Positions 53,663 through 64,000 of a stretch of DNA of 64,000 nucleotides are shown here, piece after piece; positions within the stretch are counted from its first letter, which is position 1; each line of letters opens with the position of its first letter. The stretch covers positions 43,150,870-43,214,869 of the forward strand of contig CM051456.1 in NCBI GenBank assembly GCA_028274465.1, given 5' to 3'. The translations under genes were made by a program, and so were the position numbers. The DNA comes from Plantago ovata (taxonomy: Eukaryota; Streptophyta; Magnoliopsida; Lamiales; Plantaginaceae). The notes under the pieces are model-generated. The model had not been told where the DNA came from. It worked only from the letters and a program-made list of their open reading frames with translations, and made no database searches.

Positions 53663-54967
53663 ATGGCACCGAGGACAAGGAGAGCCGGCTCTAGCAAAAA
53701 GGGGAAAGGAGTGGAATCAAGCTCCCAACCATCTCATGATTTGTACGAGTTGTCTGTCGCTGCGATAGAGGTGCGACAACGACTAGAGGCGGAGATGGAC
53801 GACGGAGGAAGGTCGATCATCCCCGATAGGAGGATTGACATTCCTGTGTCCGCAGCAAACAGAGCGGGATATAGGACGCTGTCAAGTTTGGGGTCACAAA
53901 GGAATTGGGCATGGTACAGTTCGGACAGGTTCAAAGGCTACGACGAGAGCCTCCTCAGAGATTTCTACACTGGGTACACAGATCTCGACGAGAAGAATGG
54001 GGTATTAGTCCGAGGCCTGATTATACCATGGAACCCAGAGTACATATCTTCCTTCATCCATTTCGAGAACTTGGAATTCACAGAGAGCACCCACGCTTAC
54101 TTGTATTCGAGGACCGCTAGGGGGATAGGGAGAGACATTACCGATGTGATCTGCAACAGGGAGTACAGATATCCTGGAGTTGGGGCAGCACCTGGACGGA
54201 TCAGTTATAGCGACCTTAGCATCGAAGCTAAGGTGATGATGAAATTTTGCATCTCCGACTTGATCCCGAGGAAGAATGACACATGGATTCAGCCCTACTA
54301 CGCCGAGCTCCTCTACTGCCTCATAGACGGACATCAGATCGACATAGGGCGCATTATGTATGAGGAGTACGAGCGCCACTGGGAAAAGAAGAGGAAGCCT
54401 TTCATCTTCCCGAGCTTCATCACAGCATACTGCAAGTATCATGGGGTCGACGATATTGAGGAGGGGGATTGCGAGGTCGCTGCCCTTTCACCCTCGACCA
54501 TTGAGGTTCAGCTCAACAGGTATCAGTTGAGGAACCCCACAGCAGCCGCTGCTGATGTAGGAGGGCAATTCCAGCCGAATGATTCCGATCATGAGGATGC
54601 TATGGAGGCCGATGTTGGCGAAGCCCCGATTCCAGATATTCCGTTTGTCCATCATGCACCGCATGCACCAACTGGAGCACCACAGGGGTCTGGAGGATTC
54701 GACTACTCCGAATTCCGTACCTACCTCGACAGCCGTTTCGACAGGATTGATGCCAACAACGCGGCCATGCGACAGGACATCGACAGGCACATTGTCCAGC
54801 ACAACCGCGATTGGGAGATATTCGAGGAGCACCGCCGAGAGGATAGGCAGCACATGTGGGAGCAGCAGCAGCTGATCCAGCAACAGCAGGAAGCTCTACG
54901 ACAGTCCAATGAGCTCATGAATGACATGTGGAGTGACTTTTATGGGGACTACCATCCCGATGATTAG
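53663..54967 (+). CDS. E second ORF, 434-aa putative plant-transposon-type protein
   Basis: The frame is open from the ATG at 53663, six bases after the splice acceptor. The N-terminus is basic (MAPRTRRAGSSKKGKG). The centre, about residues 85-260, has RDFYTGY, VLVRGLIIPW, VICNREYRYPG, EAKVMMKFCISDLIPRK and ELLYCLIDGHQIDIGRI, the pattern of the family annotated as putative plant transposon protein, which occurs in plant retrotransposons near or after gag; this assignment is from memory. An acidic linker and a Gln-rich C-terminal coiled coil follow (IQQQQEALRQSNEL). Function is unknown. It is the only long gene of the B family still open in this window. The counterpart positions in B1 and G are decayed. 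Confidence 0.8.
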   Translation: MAPRTRRAGSSKKGKGVESSSQPSHDLYELSVAAIEVRQRLEAEMDDGGRSIIPDRRIDIPVSAANRAGYRTLSSLGSQRNWAWYSSDRFKGYDESLLRDFYTGYTDLDEKNGVLVRGLIIPWNPEYISSFIHFENLEFTESTHAYLYSRTARGIGRDITDVICNREYRYPGVGAAPGRISYSDLSIEAKVMMKFCISDLIPRKNDTWIQPYYAELLYCLIDGHQIDIGRIMYEEYERHWEKKRKPFIFPSFITAYCKYHGVDDIEEGDCEVAALSPSTIEVQLNRYQLRNPTAAAADVGGQFQPNDSDHEDAMEADVGEAPIPDIPFVHHAPHAPTGAPQGSGGFDYSEFRTYLDSRFDRIDANNAAMRQDIDRHIVQHNRDWEIFEEHRREDRQHMWEQQQLIQQQQEALRQSNELMNDMWSDFYGDYHPDD

Positions 54968-56485
54968 TCCTTCCACTTGTCCACTCTCAGCCGACCGAGG
55001 CCAAACCCTTCGGTAACATCTAGTATCACTTCTTATTACTCATTCTCTTTTGCTAGGGGGCTAGCTTAAGAATCGTAAGGGGGATGGGATGTGAACCATG
55101 ATGTTAAGTTTTGTTTGGTTTTGTGTCGATTAGTATCTTGTTCTTTGTTTGCATTTGCACGTTTACTGCTTTCTTAGATTTTTAGGTTGCATTCATCCTA
55201 GGATAGTTTTGCATGTTTTATATGGAGTTTATTGCCGAATTTTTTGAACTTTTTTATTGGGTAGATCAACTAACTATGCCATTAATCGTATGCTTCATCT
55301 CTATGAATTTGTTGAGGTTTTTCTCGCTTGGCTTGTCACATTTATGTATTGCACTTAGTTGAGCTAGGTAGTCTCGACATCACTTAGTGGTGTTTTCTCT
55401 ACTGCGGTTCACGAAGGCCTTTATAATAGGATGATGCATGTTAGGGCCTTATGGTTGTTTTCCCGAGTAATTATGTACCTAAGACGCAACAAGTCTTCAC
55501 CATGCTTTGAGATTGCTAAATGCCTAGGAAGGAGGTAGTGTGAGGTTGTGTGATCCTTTGTTTATAACCTATTCTTCCGAATAGGTTTGGGGAGGGGGTT
55601 ACACCATCGTTAGACTTGTTTCTGTTTTCATTCTCGTATCGTGAGTTTATTTTCCTTTTTCCGTAAATTTTGTACTCCAACCTATTCTTTCGAATAGGTT
55701 TGGGGAAGTCGTGTGAGTCTTTTTGTCTCTCTCTTTGTTATACTACTGCTGGCTAGAAAAAATCGAAAAAAAAGAAAAATTCCAGAAAAAAGAGAAAAAG
55801 AAAATGAAAAAAGAATCTGGAAAGGAAAAAAGAAAGAAAAGAAGACCCCAAAAAAAGCAAAGAAGGGTCCAAAAAAGAAAAGCCAAATAGCAGTTTAGCA
55901 AAGTTTTGAGTCTTTTTCATTTTTCGTATTGTTCGTAATCATGTTTTTTATTTTTATCTTTTTGTCTTGAGTGTCATCTGTTCTAGACCACCCTCGTCCT
56001 GCCATTCAGGAAGTGGTGAATAGCTTAAGACTTTACTTGAGAGATGGGTAGAATAGGGGAGTGTTATCTTTTATAGGGAACCCTCCTTCGTTTGATGAGA
56101 GCCAGTACTGGTTCGACCTCTTTTGAGGGAAAGTCTTAACATGGTGGAACAGCAGTAAGTCCTCAGTTTCATAGGCACGGGGCAACCATTCGTATCTTAT
56201 CATGCATCATTACGTCGTCACTGACTAGGTCTAGGTAGAGAATGTTACGAGAGACTATCTTGTCTTGACATAAGTGCTTATGTGGATGTGTATAAGTCAA
56301 TCGAGGTATTCTTCAACCTATATTCATGCTTTGATTTATATGGTTTTTGTTCATATGTTATTTGATAGATTCGGTAGATTAGTTCATTTCATTTGGCATG
56401 AAACTCCATTTGAGTCTTGCATGTTTTTTGTATTAGAGTCTAGCTTAGTTGCTTGAGGACAAGCAAAGGTTCGGTTTGGGGAGTT
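54968..56485 (+). other. E 3' region with paired hairpins, A-rich tract and polypurine-like block
   Basis: The conserved block CTCAGCCGACCGAGG lies at 54987. Hairpins with arms AACCTATTC and GAATAGGTT lie at 55566-55587 (loop TTCC) and 55679-55700 (loop TTTC). The A-rich purine tract is at 55757-55888. It ends GGTTTGGGGAGTT before the 3' LTR. No coding frame. Confidence 0.75.
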
Positions 56486-57757
56486 TGATGAATGTGTATT
56501 TTACACTTTCATTCGAGTCGTTTTCACCTAATTTAGCTATCCTCTATGATAATTTAGCTATATTTTAGTACATTTTATTAGAATAGTGTCACGTTTCCCT
56601 TTAGATTTTATTTTACAGGTTTTGGTTGAAACTCGGAGATTTCGGGGCATTTATATTGAAGTCTACAAGGAATTGGTGTTCCAGAAGCCTATTTGGAGTA
56701 TCTGAAGGTTTCCGGATAGGATTTGGAGTCTAGGGGCCGAATCTGGAGGTTAGAAGGCTACTAGAAGTCATAAACCGAGTCCGAAAAGGTAAAGAAATCC
56801 AAATCCGCATTGAAAAATGCGGAAATTCCGCGAAATACTGGGGGGCGAACCGCCGGAGTCAGGGGGTGAACCGCCCCGGAGTAATTTCGGGCCTATATAT
56901 AGTGCTCAGTTTTCTCTCCGAAAATCATATCTTTCCAAGCCTACTTTCTCACCTCTCTCTATACTTTTAGGTAGGAACTTCCCGGGGCCTGTTCGGGGAG
57001 TTCCGTAGCTTAGGGGATACTTTTTCATAGCAGATTGGAGCGTGTAGGATCGCAATCATCCGAAGATTGACAACCTTCGGTAACTTTGTATCTTACAGTT
57101 TTTATCTACTTATTTTATTCTTCTTTCAATATGTTTTCTTCTATGATTGTTATTGATTGCATGCCTATTATGAGTAGCTAAACTTATCATTGGTGGTAGT
57201 ATGTGAATTCTTAGCGAGGGAAGATAATCATGCTAATGGCTATATCGCGCATTATACTCCGTGTCATTGCTTTATTTCGTTGATCAGTTGCAACCAAAAT
57301 TCTCGTATGTTGTATTGATTATTATGCACGCATGGACACTAGTCGACCATCAGACCAATTATCTTCGTAGTGTTGAATAATTACGGAACACATTAGGACA
57401 GCAGTGTTAACTAGTCAGACCAAATTATCTTCGTAGTGCTTAATACTTGCAACAGGACACAAGATTGATTCAAAGATCTCTATGCAACACCGAGGAATTT
57501 ATGCATGATTATCGACCCATTATGTTAAGAAGGACCATACTATCACCAATCTCCATTATCTGCTTGAAAACCCCTATTGCTTTCTATCTGCTGTTTTATA
57601 TTCTCTTGTTAAATAGATAAAGCTAGTTATAGTCCTGAGAGAACGACACTCGAGTCATTCTACTACTACACTACGGTTTTCGTTGTAGTTGTGGATTGCC
57701 TTTGGCTATTAACAAATTTATTTGCTGAATCGAGACCTGACAAATCTCCGTTCATCA
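56486..57757 (+). repeat. E 3' LTR (1272 bp)
   Basis: Partner of 47539-48808. Palindromes at 56840-56877 and CTATATATAG at 56893-56902. Ends CCGTTCATCA before CCTAC. Confidence 0.94.
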
Positions 57758-57762
57758 CCTAC

Positions 57763-58526
57763 CCATACATAAAATATGCGGTCCGACATATAAGAGGGCG
57801 CCGCCTACCCTCGCATGCATAGCGGTCGAACGGAAAGTAAAATACTTGGTATTTAAACATGCATTGTCAAACAATAGCATATCGAGCATACGAAACAAAT
57901 AGTAGCCTATGTGGATGCCAAATGACTTCATAATTTCATTATGAAAATTATAATCCCATAATTATAATCTCTATCAAATAATTGAAAATTTGGACCAGAT
58001 TGAAAAATCGAAAATTCTATTGACCAAGTAGCAATTTTCGAAAACTCGAAAGACTTAATTGTAATTTAAAAACCTCGGAGGTGTTAAATCTAAAATTCAA
58101 AAGTAGAAGGACTAATTTGCAATAAACAATAAATTGATAAATTACAAATAAGCCCTTTAACTTTAATACTAATTAAATTTAACCCCTCTAGTTTAAAACA
58201 ATCACAATTAAATCATATTTATATTCCAAATATAAAATTCAATCCTCAAAACTTTCAAAAATTCGGTTTTGGGTCCAACCCTAAAATATATATAAAATTT
58301 TTTTTTTTTTTAGAAAACGTGGGGCGGGACCTAGTCCCATCCCCCCGGTGCCCGCGGCCCCGGGAGCCCGGCGCCCGCGGCACGTGGGTACCGGCACCGC
58401 GGACCCGGGCGACCGGCGCCTGCGGTACGCGGGCACCGGTGCCTCGGGAGCAGGCGCCCGGCGCCCCCGGCGCCGGGCGCCTGTGTCCGCAGGCCCCCCG
58501 GGTACCAGCGTCCCGCAGGAAACTCA
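57763..58526 (-). other. Element H leader, LTR-proximal part, with GC-rich tract
   Basis: AT-rich leader (57763-58315) is followed by an abrupt ~190-bp tract of very high GC (58320-58512) built from degenerate GGCGCC, CACCGGTGCC and GCGGYAC units. The Pro/Arg/Gly ORFs on both strands here are low-complexity and I do not call them. No iMet primer site is present where one is expected. The left ~620 bp of the LTR are also missing, so the tract sits at a rearrangement junction. Confidence 0.6.
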
Positions 58527-60032
58527 ATCAAATTAAAACTCAATCAGGAAAATCTAACTTATCCCTTAGACTTCTAATAGAGGAAGGAGTCGAACTCCTT
58601 CCCCTACTCCATCTCTCGCGCGCGCGCGTGTCCTGAGGGTGATAGGTGGGTCCCGATTTTGGGACCCACTTATAGTTTTAAGGCAATTCAAACTCCAAGT
58701 AGATTTTGCCCATGTGCATATGTTAATTCTAAATTAACATATCCTTTCAAATCAAACCTCTATTATATTTCCAAAATATAATCTTTAATTGTATTTACAT
58801 AAAATACTATTATTAGCCAATTCAATTAATAATTCCAAATCATTAATTGAGCCACTAAACATTATAATTAATTCCAAATCAATTATAATCCATCAATCAC
58901 AATTAATTCCAAATTAATTGTGATTCCATCTTCAAGGATATTCTGATAGGCTGAATCACCACATAGTGTGACCCATAGGGCCTCATCGTATTAAGCAAGT
59001 CCTAGACTAGGCAACATGGAATTCCTAGACGGTTCCATTTGCAATATTAATACATGAGGACGTTTGAGAGGTTTCTCAAAGCTAACCCTTTCGTTGTGAA
59101 GCCTGTTGCGCTCAACGCGGCGATGGTAACGTCCCTTCATCTGACTTGCTCGAATGTATCTAGGATTGATGAAGTGTCTATCCCAATAATACATCCACGG
59201 GCGTCTTCTGTGAGTTGCATGGTGAATCCAATATCTATTATGACCATCATAATAATATTGATACGTTGGCCAGCGATTTTACCATCACAACTATGAACGA
59301 CTATGAGCAGTGCTCTCCTGTGCTACACTTGAGAGATGAATCCTTCACAGAATCACTTATCATCCCCATTTGTATGTAGCCATAATCCTGGATCGTGTCT
59401 TAGGTCAACTGCTTATTCAGAGCTGACATCGACGGGTCCACCAAGGATATGGGGCAACAAATGTGATGATAAAGTCCTGTAAGTACAAAGGACGAATGGC
59501 ATCACTCCGACAACTTACCGGTTCCCATAGACACTTCGGTGTAGAGTATACATCGATGGGAGTGTCCGGTGGGTACTTCCATTGTTCGATAAAGCTTCTT
59601 CGAACAACTATGTGCAGTTATGGGAACGTTTCTCGATTGTCCAACAATCCGTTCCGTGGCCGTGGGATCGGCTCACACTTGCTCCAACAAGTATAACCTC
59701 CACGCATACTAGTCTTGTCTGGTTCATTCAGACCCCCACATCCGAGATGAACCTCGACTAGGGAGAGTTTGGGATAGATGATAACTCACATAGCTCCCAC
59801 TATCTATGTGATCGGTCATCTATCCGAGGGGACATGTTTAATATCAATATAGAAAGTAATAAAGATATGACATGCTGCAGCCTGGTGTAATATAAATATG
59901 AAAGCGATACTCAATAGTAAAATGCAACAAACATATATTAGATTACGTTGACCTGTGTAATAGTACATATATGCCCTCTATAAGGGTACCATGCCCTTAG
60001 TAAGGACTGTCTCTAGGACATATACACTATCA
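58527..60032 (-). repeat. Element H 5' LTR, truncated (1506 bp)
   Basis: It matches 41226-42730 closely, including the GTGGGTCCC hairpin (about 58646-58670). The part corresponding to 40606-41225 is absent. It ends at 60032 before CCTAT. Confidence 0.9.
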
Positions 60033-60037
60033 CCTAT

Positions 60038-61327
60038 GTATAGGGGGAATGGGGATCAATTCGAGTGCTTTACCAACGAATTGAAGCAATTCCTCAAGAG
60101 TGCCACCGGAACAACTATTTCGAACGAAGTATGCCGAATATGCAAGAACTATGGGCATGGGGCTTATATGTGTAGATCGGAGCTGGCATACGATGATGGC
60201 AACTGGGCTCGAGGAGGCGAAGAAGAAGCCTTTGCTACGGAGTTTGGCACTCAAGAAGTTAGCTACGGACAAGACGGTAGGAATCCTCGAGGTGGATTTT
60301 GGAGAAGAGGATACCGTAACAATCAAGGATATGCACCGGCTAACCAAACTTATGGACCTAACCAAGACCGTAGTAGGCTGAACTATGGTAATGATCACTG
60401 CGAAAACCCCGCTCCAAAAGAGCCACCGAAGTCGAAGTCGGCTCAACTGATGGAGAACTTGCAGAAGATGGTTGATCATACACAAAGTTTTCTCAAACGT
60501 TATGAAGAAGATTCCGAGAAGACTAGGGCAAGGCTTGATAGGTTGGAAGAGAGCACTAGGCTTCCCATCAAAAGATGCAAGAGTTGATCGACCGAGGAGC
60601 AAGTAGGGAACAAGGCAAACTACCTAGCAACACTGTGAAGTCGAATGCCATTACATTGGCTGGTGATGTACCTGACGAAATCACCATCGAGAAGATTGTT
60701 AGGTGCGAGTGTTGCATGAAGGAAGAACTTCTACAGGCTGAGGAAGAAGAGAAGGACCTTGGTTCTGACACAAGTGATGAGGAGCAAGAGGATCCCGAAC
60801 CACTCCCTAAAAGTTTCGATGTTAAGGTAGGGATTCGTGAGCTTGAAGATGTCCGTGCCACACTAGACACGGGATCCTACTCAAACATAATCCCTTTGAA
60901 TGTGTTTGAAAAGAGCAACCTTGGAAAATTATCTGATCAAAGGGCTATTGTGCAACTGGCGGATGGATCCTTTATGAGATCCGAGGGCGTTGTGAAAAAT
61001 GTGTTGGTCAAGATTGGTGAAGCATCTATATACACCAATTTTGTAGTTATGCCGGCGTCTGCACCTGGAACGGGGGATGTCATACTCTTAGGGCAAACGT
61101 TCTTGACTAAACTACGCTCCGTGATGGACATCTACCAAAGAACTTGCACCATCGAAGTAGATGGCAAGCAACACGTGTTGCGAGCCATACCAGATCCACC
61201 TAAACCGCCTGATATTACTACTCACTATTGTGGTCTTGCAGCCTATATTCTTTCTTATTCACAGGTTCGTGGCATGGAGAGGAGATCAATGAATGGGAAG
61301 CCTAGTACCCGCAAAAAGAAGAGATAG
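60038..61327 (+). pseudogene. G gag-protease, 3' part after H
   Basis: Gag resumes with GNGDQFECF and the zinc knuckle CRICKNYGHGAYMC, which keeps the CCHC pattern. The Gag C-terminal coiled coil follows. A one-base loss near 60565 shifts the frame. The rest (60575-61327) gives the acidic stretch and protease with DTGSYSNIIP and LLGQTFL. It ends with the basic tail RKKKR and a stop, as in B1. RT does not follow. Confidence 0.9.
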
Positions 61328-61857
61328 GCGCAGACAGGAGTCGAGTCAAAGACTTTAAACAATGGCGCTATCCGGGAGGCAACCCGGAATTTTTAACGCT
61401 TTCTTTACTGCTTTTCTGCATGCATTCATTCTTGAACTATTTGCTTCTCATATGCGAATTTGTTCATGTCTGTGTCGTATATGCTTTTGTTTGAGTGAGA
61501 TTTTTTGAGTGGTTTTTTGAAAAAATTGGTTTCGGGGATTGAAACCGCATTTTCTGACGACAGGAACCGTCTCCCCGTATCGGGGAGCACGGGGCGAACC
61601 GCCCCGTGTGGGGCGAACCGCCCCACGGCTCCAGAACTTCAAAAACACGGATTTTTTCCTCAAAACCTCATTTTCTTCATTTTTCTTCATTCCTCCTTCC
61701 CCAAAACCGAATTTCGCGATTTAAACTTCAAATCTTCATAACTTCTTCAATTCTTGATCAAATTTAGTGTTCTTTAGCTTAAATCGAAGCCTATTACATG
61801 ATCTATCATTCCATCCGAACAGATTTCGTCCTAATGCATTAGATTTTCAGATCTGAG
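61328..61857 (+). other. G post-protease region and leader exon
   Basis: A perfect CCGGG/CCCGG stem lies at 61372-61387. A palindrome cluster with GGGGCGAACCGCCCC lies at 61590-61625. A CT-rich leader ends at CTGAG|GTATCA (61858). No frame. Confidence 0.7.
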
Positions 61858-62399
61858 GTATCATTCTGAGAACCCTAATTTTCGAATTTGGGGGTTTTCT
61901 AATTTGAGATTCAATTATGCTTGTTTGATGCATGGGTATGTTGTTTGTGTGATTAGAAGTGTTATTTACTATCAATTGCATGCTCAATTTTGCTTGAATT
62001 GTTGATTTGGAAATTTTGCTACTAGATGATATATCTTGTTATGCAATATGTCTTTATCTTTGATTTCTTGCATATGATTGTGTTTATTGAAGTAATATTG
62101 GTGGATTTGACGCTAGGATGCTTAATTGTAGAGTATGAGGATTTATGATGATCGAGTTTTTCGCTACTATGGTATGAATTGAGCCTAGTTATCTAGGGTA
62201 TTGGTTGTCTAGCAAGAGAATGATGTGATGTATTGCATGTAGTAGTTACATTGGTATGTTGCATGTTGTGAAAGCTAGGCTAGACATAAAAGGTTTGGGG
62301 AGCTCGATTATTGATCGTATCACTTGTGTGTTTTGCTCTTACATTAGCGTATGCATGAGTCAGTTTTGTGTCATGTGAGGTACTAACTGTTGTTTGTAG
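61858..62399 (+). other. Probable 542-nt leader intron in G
   Basis: Donor GTATCA, TACTAAC at 62381-62387, acceptor TTTGTAG at 62399. It is the third copy of this intron in the window. Confidence 0.65.
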
Positions 62400-63228
62400 G
62401 AACCATACCAAGGGAAAGGAGCATTCCCGTATGATTGTTGTGAAGAACCATGTCAAGGAAGGTGACCTCGTTAGATGTGCGTTCGAGCCAAGGGGTTTTG
62501 CAACAACGTCGTGGATTACCCAAGAGGAGGAGCTAGAGTACACCTAGAGTAAGGACTCCTATGCCTATTCATGCACCATCGAAGGGACAGAAACCATTAT
62601 TATGTCAGCACTCCGTCACGAGAACTGCAAAGTTCGGGTGAACTGGAAGGCACCGGGACAGTCTTGCCGCGACGGATTCAATCTTGAGTCCGCTGTTGCT
62701 CGAAGGTTCCGAAGCGCTAGCTTGGTTCCAAAACATAATGACATGGGTACCCAGCACCTTGTTGGGGTGCCACTTGCCTGCCTCTAAAGGGACCATCATA
62801 TAGACATCGGTCGGATCCACCGTAGAGAATGTGGTCGAAATTGGAAAAAATGGTAGAAGACTTCTGAGTATTCGAGCAGCTTACTGAAACCTTCTCGTGG
62901 TGTAAAACGTTGGAGGGGGAGGTCCTGATACCACTGCCCTTTCCCCTTCAACAGTTCACATCCTATTGGAGGGCTTCAGGATGGAGGATTCCATAACAGC
63001 GGCGGCTAATCTTGAGAATTCTACCTGCCACTACAACTCTACTAGTGATGATGTGCGTGACAGTAGTGACAATGAAGGCCATACGGGCAATGATGATACT
63101 AAGTGAGGAGTTGTTCCTATCCGGCCCATAATTGAAACTACAACGCTTACCAGAAGACCTGATGACCACCTATAAAGCTCCCAGAGCAGGCCCAATAACT
63201 CACAAGCAGCATACTCAGCCGACCGAGG
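62400..63228 (+). pseudogene. G second-ORF position, decayed
   Basis: The start codon seen in B1 is ATA here. Pieces shared with B1 occur (CKVRVN, SASLVPKHNDMG) with stops between them. The minus-strand motif near 62923-62933 resembles TGGTATCAG. It ends at the CTCAGCCGACCGAGG block. It is not clearly homologous to E's ORF2. Confidence 0.5.
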
Positions 63229-64000
63229 CCAAACCACGGGGTAACATCTAGTATCACATCTTATTTCCTCATTTTCTTACTGCTAGGGACTAGCGTTAAT
63301 TTCATGAGGGGGGATGGGATTTAAGTGATCTGATGTTGTTAGTTTGGAGCTTGGTATTGGTAGGATGAGTATAGTACCTCGCATGCATTATCCGTTTGCA
63401 TTTGCATTTGCACGTTTACTGCTTTCTTAGACTTTTTAGGTTGCATTCACTACATTCATCCTAGGATAGTTTTGCATGTTTTATATGGAGTTTATTGCCG
63501 AATTTTTTGAACTTTTTTATTGGGAAGATCATCTAACTATGCCATTAATCGTATGCTTCATCTCTATGAATTTGTTTGAGGTTTTTCTCGCTTGGCTTGT
63601 CACATTTATGTATTGCACTAAGTTAAGCATGGTAGTCTCGACATCACTTAGTGATGTTTTCTCTACTGCGGTTCACGAAGGCCTTTATAATAGGATGATG
63701 CATGTTAGGGTCTTATGGTTGTTTTCCCGAGTAATTATGTACCTAAGAGGAAACAAGTCTTCACCATGATTTGAGATTGCTAAATGCCTAGGAAGGAGGT
63801 AGTGTGAGGTTGTGTGATCCTTTGTTTATAACCTATTCTTCCGAATAGGTTTGGGGAGGGGGTTACACCGTCATAGACTTGTTTCTGTTTTTCATTTTCG
63901 TATCGTGAGTTTGTTTTTCTTTTTCCGTAAATTTTGTACTCCAACCTATTCTTTCGAATAGGTTTGGGGAAGTCGTGTGAGTCATTTTATTTCCCTCTTT
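63229..64000 (+). other. G 3' region to window end
   Basis: Hairpins with arms AACCTATTC and GAATAGGTT lie at 63830-63851 (loop TTCC) and 63943-63964 (loop TTTC). The A-rich tract and the 3' LTR would follow outside the window. No coding frame. Confidence 0.75.

Larger units (their letters stand above)
47539..57757 (+). mobile_element. Element E: complete B-family element, pol-less, second ORF open
   Basis: Both LTRs are complete (47539-48808 and 56486-57757), with a perfect duplication CCTAC (47534-47538 and 57758-57762). Inside are the primer site, a gag lacking its N-terminal two-thirds fused directly to the primer site, protease split by a CACTA element, the leader and intron, a 434-codon second ORF, paired hairpins, an A-rich tract and the polypurine-like block. 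No RT or integrase. LTRs differ by roughly 2% by eye, mostly transitions. This is the best-preserved view of the family's 3' half. Confidence 0.92.
40606..60032 (-). mobile_element. Element H: Copia (Tork/Angela-like), defective, hosts E
   Basis: It is flanked by a perfect 5-bp duplication CCTAT (40601-40605 and 60033-60037). On the minus strand: truncated 5' LTR (58527-60032), leader, gag-protease, integrase, RT/RNase H, polypurine tract and 3' LTR (40606-42730). The Gag start (TGPNFLDWIRN, RYERIEYVLDE) and LTR start TGATAGTGTATATGTCC are typical of the Tork/Angela group. All genes are broken. No primer site is found. E is inserted in the leader at 47539. Confidence 0.9.
38277..64000 (+). 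mobile_element. G: B-family element inserted in R, runs off the window, hosts H
   Basis: It has a 5' LTR (38277-39575), primer site, gag up to 40605, then H, then gag-protease from 60038 and the usual leader, intron, decayed second ORF and hairpins to the window end. GGTAC precedes the LTR and corresponds to GGAAC in the intact LTR, so it is the likely target duplication. The 3' LTR is outside. No RT or integrase of its own is present. Confidence 0.87.

Noticed and set aside
58255..58636. Overlapping Gly/Pro/Arg ORFs in the GC-rich tract of H
   Set aside because: Low-complexity products of a GC repeat; both strands are open at once.
12327..64000. Hidden RT or integrase in the B family
   Set aside because: I looked for YVDD/FIDD-type and DDE motifs between protease and 3' LTR in B1, E and G. 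The only ones belong to D and H.

Overview
This window is plant repeat DNA. Every coding segment I could identify belongs to a transposable element. I see no host gene, no rRNA gene and no intact tRNA gene. Long TG...CA LTRs with 5-bp target duplications, Copia and Gypsy polyproteins, tRNA-iMet and tRNA-Asp type primer sites and a CACTA transposon point to a flowering plant, in heterochromatin-like sequence. I cannot name the species. One 100-N assembly gap lies at 1068-1167.

Layout, left to right. (1) 1-11544: element A, a minus-strand Copia of SIRE/Maximus type with an extra third ORF. It sits in the 5' LTR of B1. (2) 11545-34851: B1, a plus-strand Athila-like Gypsy element carrying gag and protease but no reverse transcriptase or integrase. 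It is interrupted by solo LTR C (14778-17416) and by element D (20371-33350). D is a minus-strand chromodomain Gypsy (Tekay/Del-like) that itself holds an inverted fragment of the B family (27692-30117). (3) 34852-37152: F, a remnant of a Tat/Retand-type Gypsy on the minus strand. (4) 37153-38276: R, an inverted B-family LTR inserted in F. (5) 38277-64000: G, another B-family copy inserted in R and running off the window. G's gag holds H (40606-60032, minus-strand Copia of Tork/Angela type). H's leader holds E (47539-57757, a B-family copy with both LTRs). E's protease holds a CACTA transposon (49702-52270). The right-hand nest is therefore six levels deep: F, R, G, H, E, CACTA.

The B family ties the window together. 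Six sequences here (B1, D fragment, R, G, E and their LTRs) share a ~1.25-1.3 kb LTR and a tRNA-Asp-like primer site. Where the internal part survives, the order is: a single gag-protease frame that ends where pol should begin, a conserved CCGGG/CCCGG hairpin, a GC-rich palindrome cluster, a leader intron with a perfect TACTAAC branch site, a second ORF position, paired 22-nt hairpins, an A-rich tract and the 3' LTR. No copy contains RT or integrase, so the family must be mobilised in trans. Only E retains an open second ORF (434 aa).

The most unusual signals are these. Element A holds about 70 exact copies of the heptamer TCAGCAA/TTGCTGA, against about nine in the remaining 52 kb. Element A also has a spacer of eight consecutive hairpins with different stems but a shared seven-base loop. 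The B family has a pol-less design with a probable spliced second transcript. The Tekay-like LTRs contain a tRNA-like Pol III box pair.
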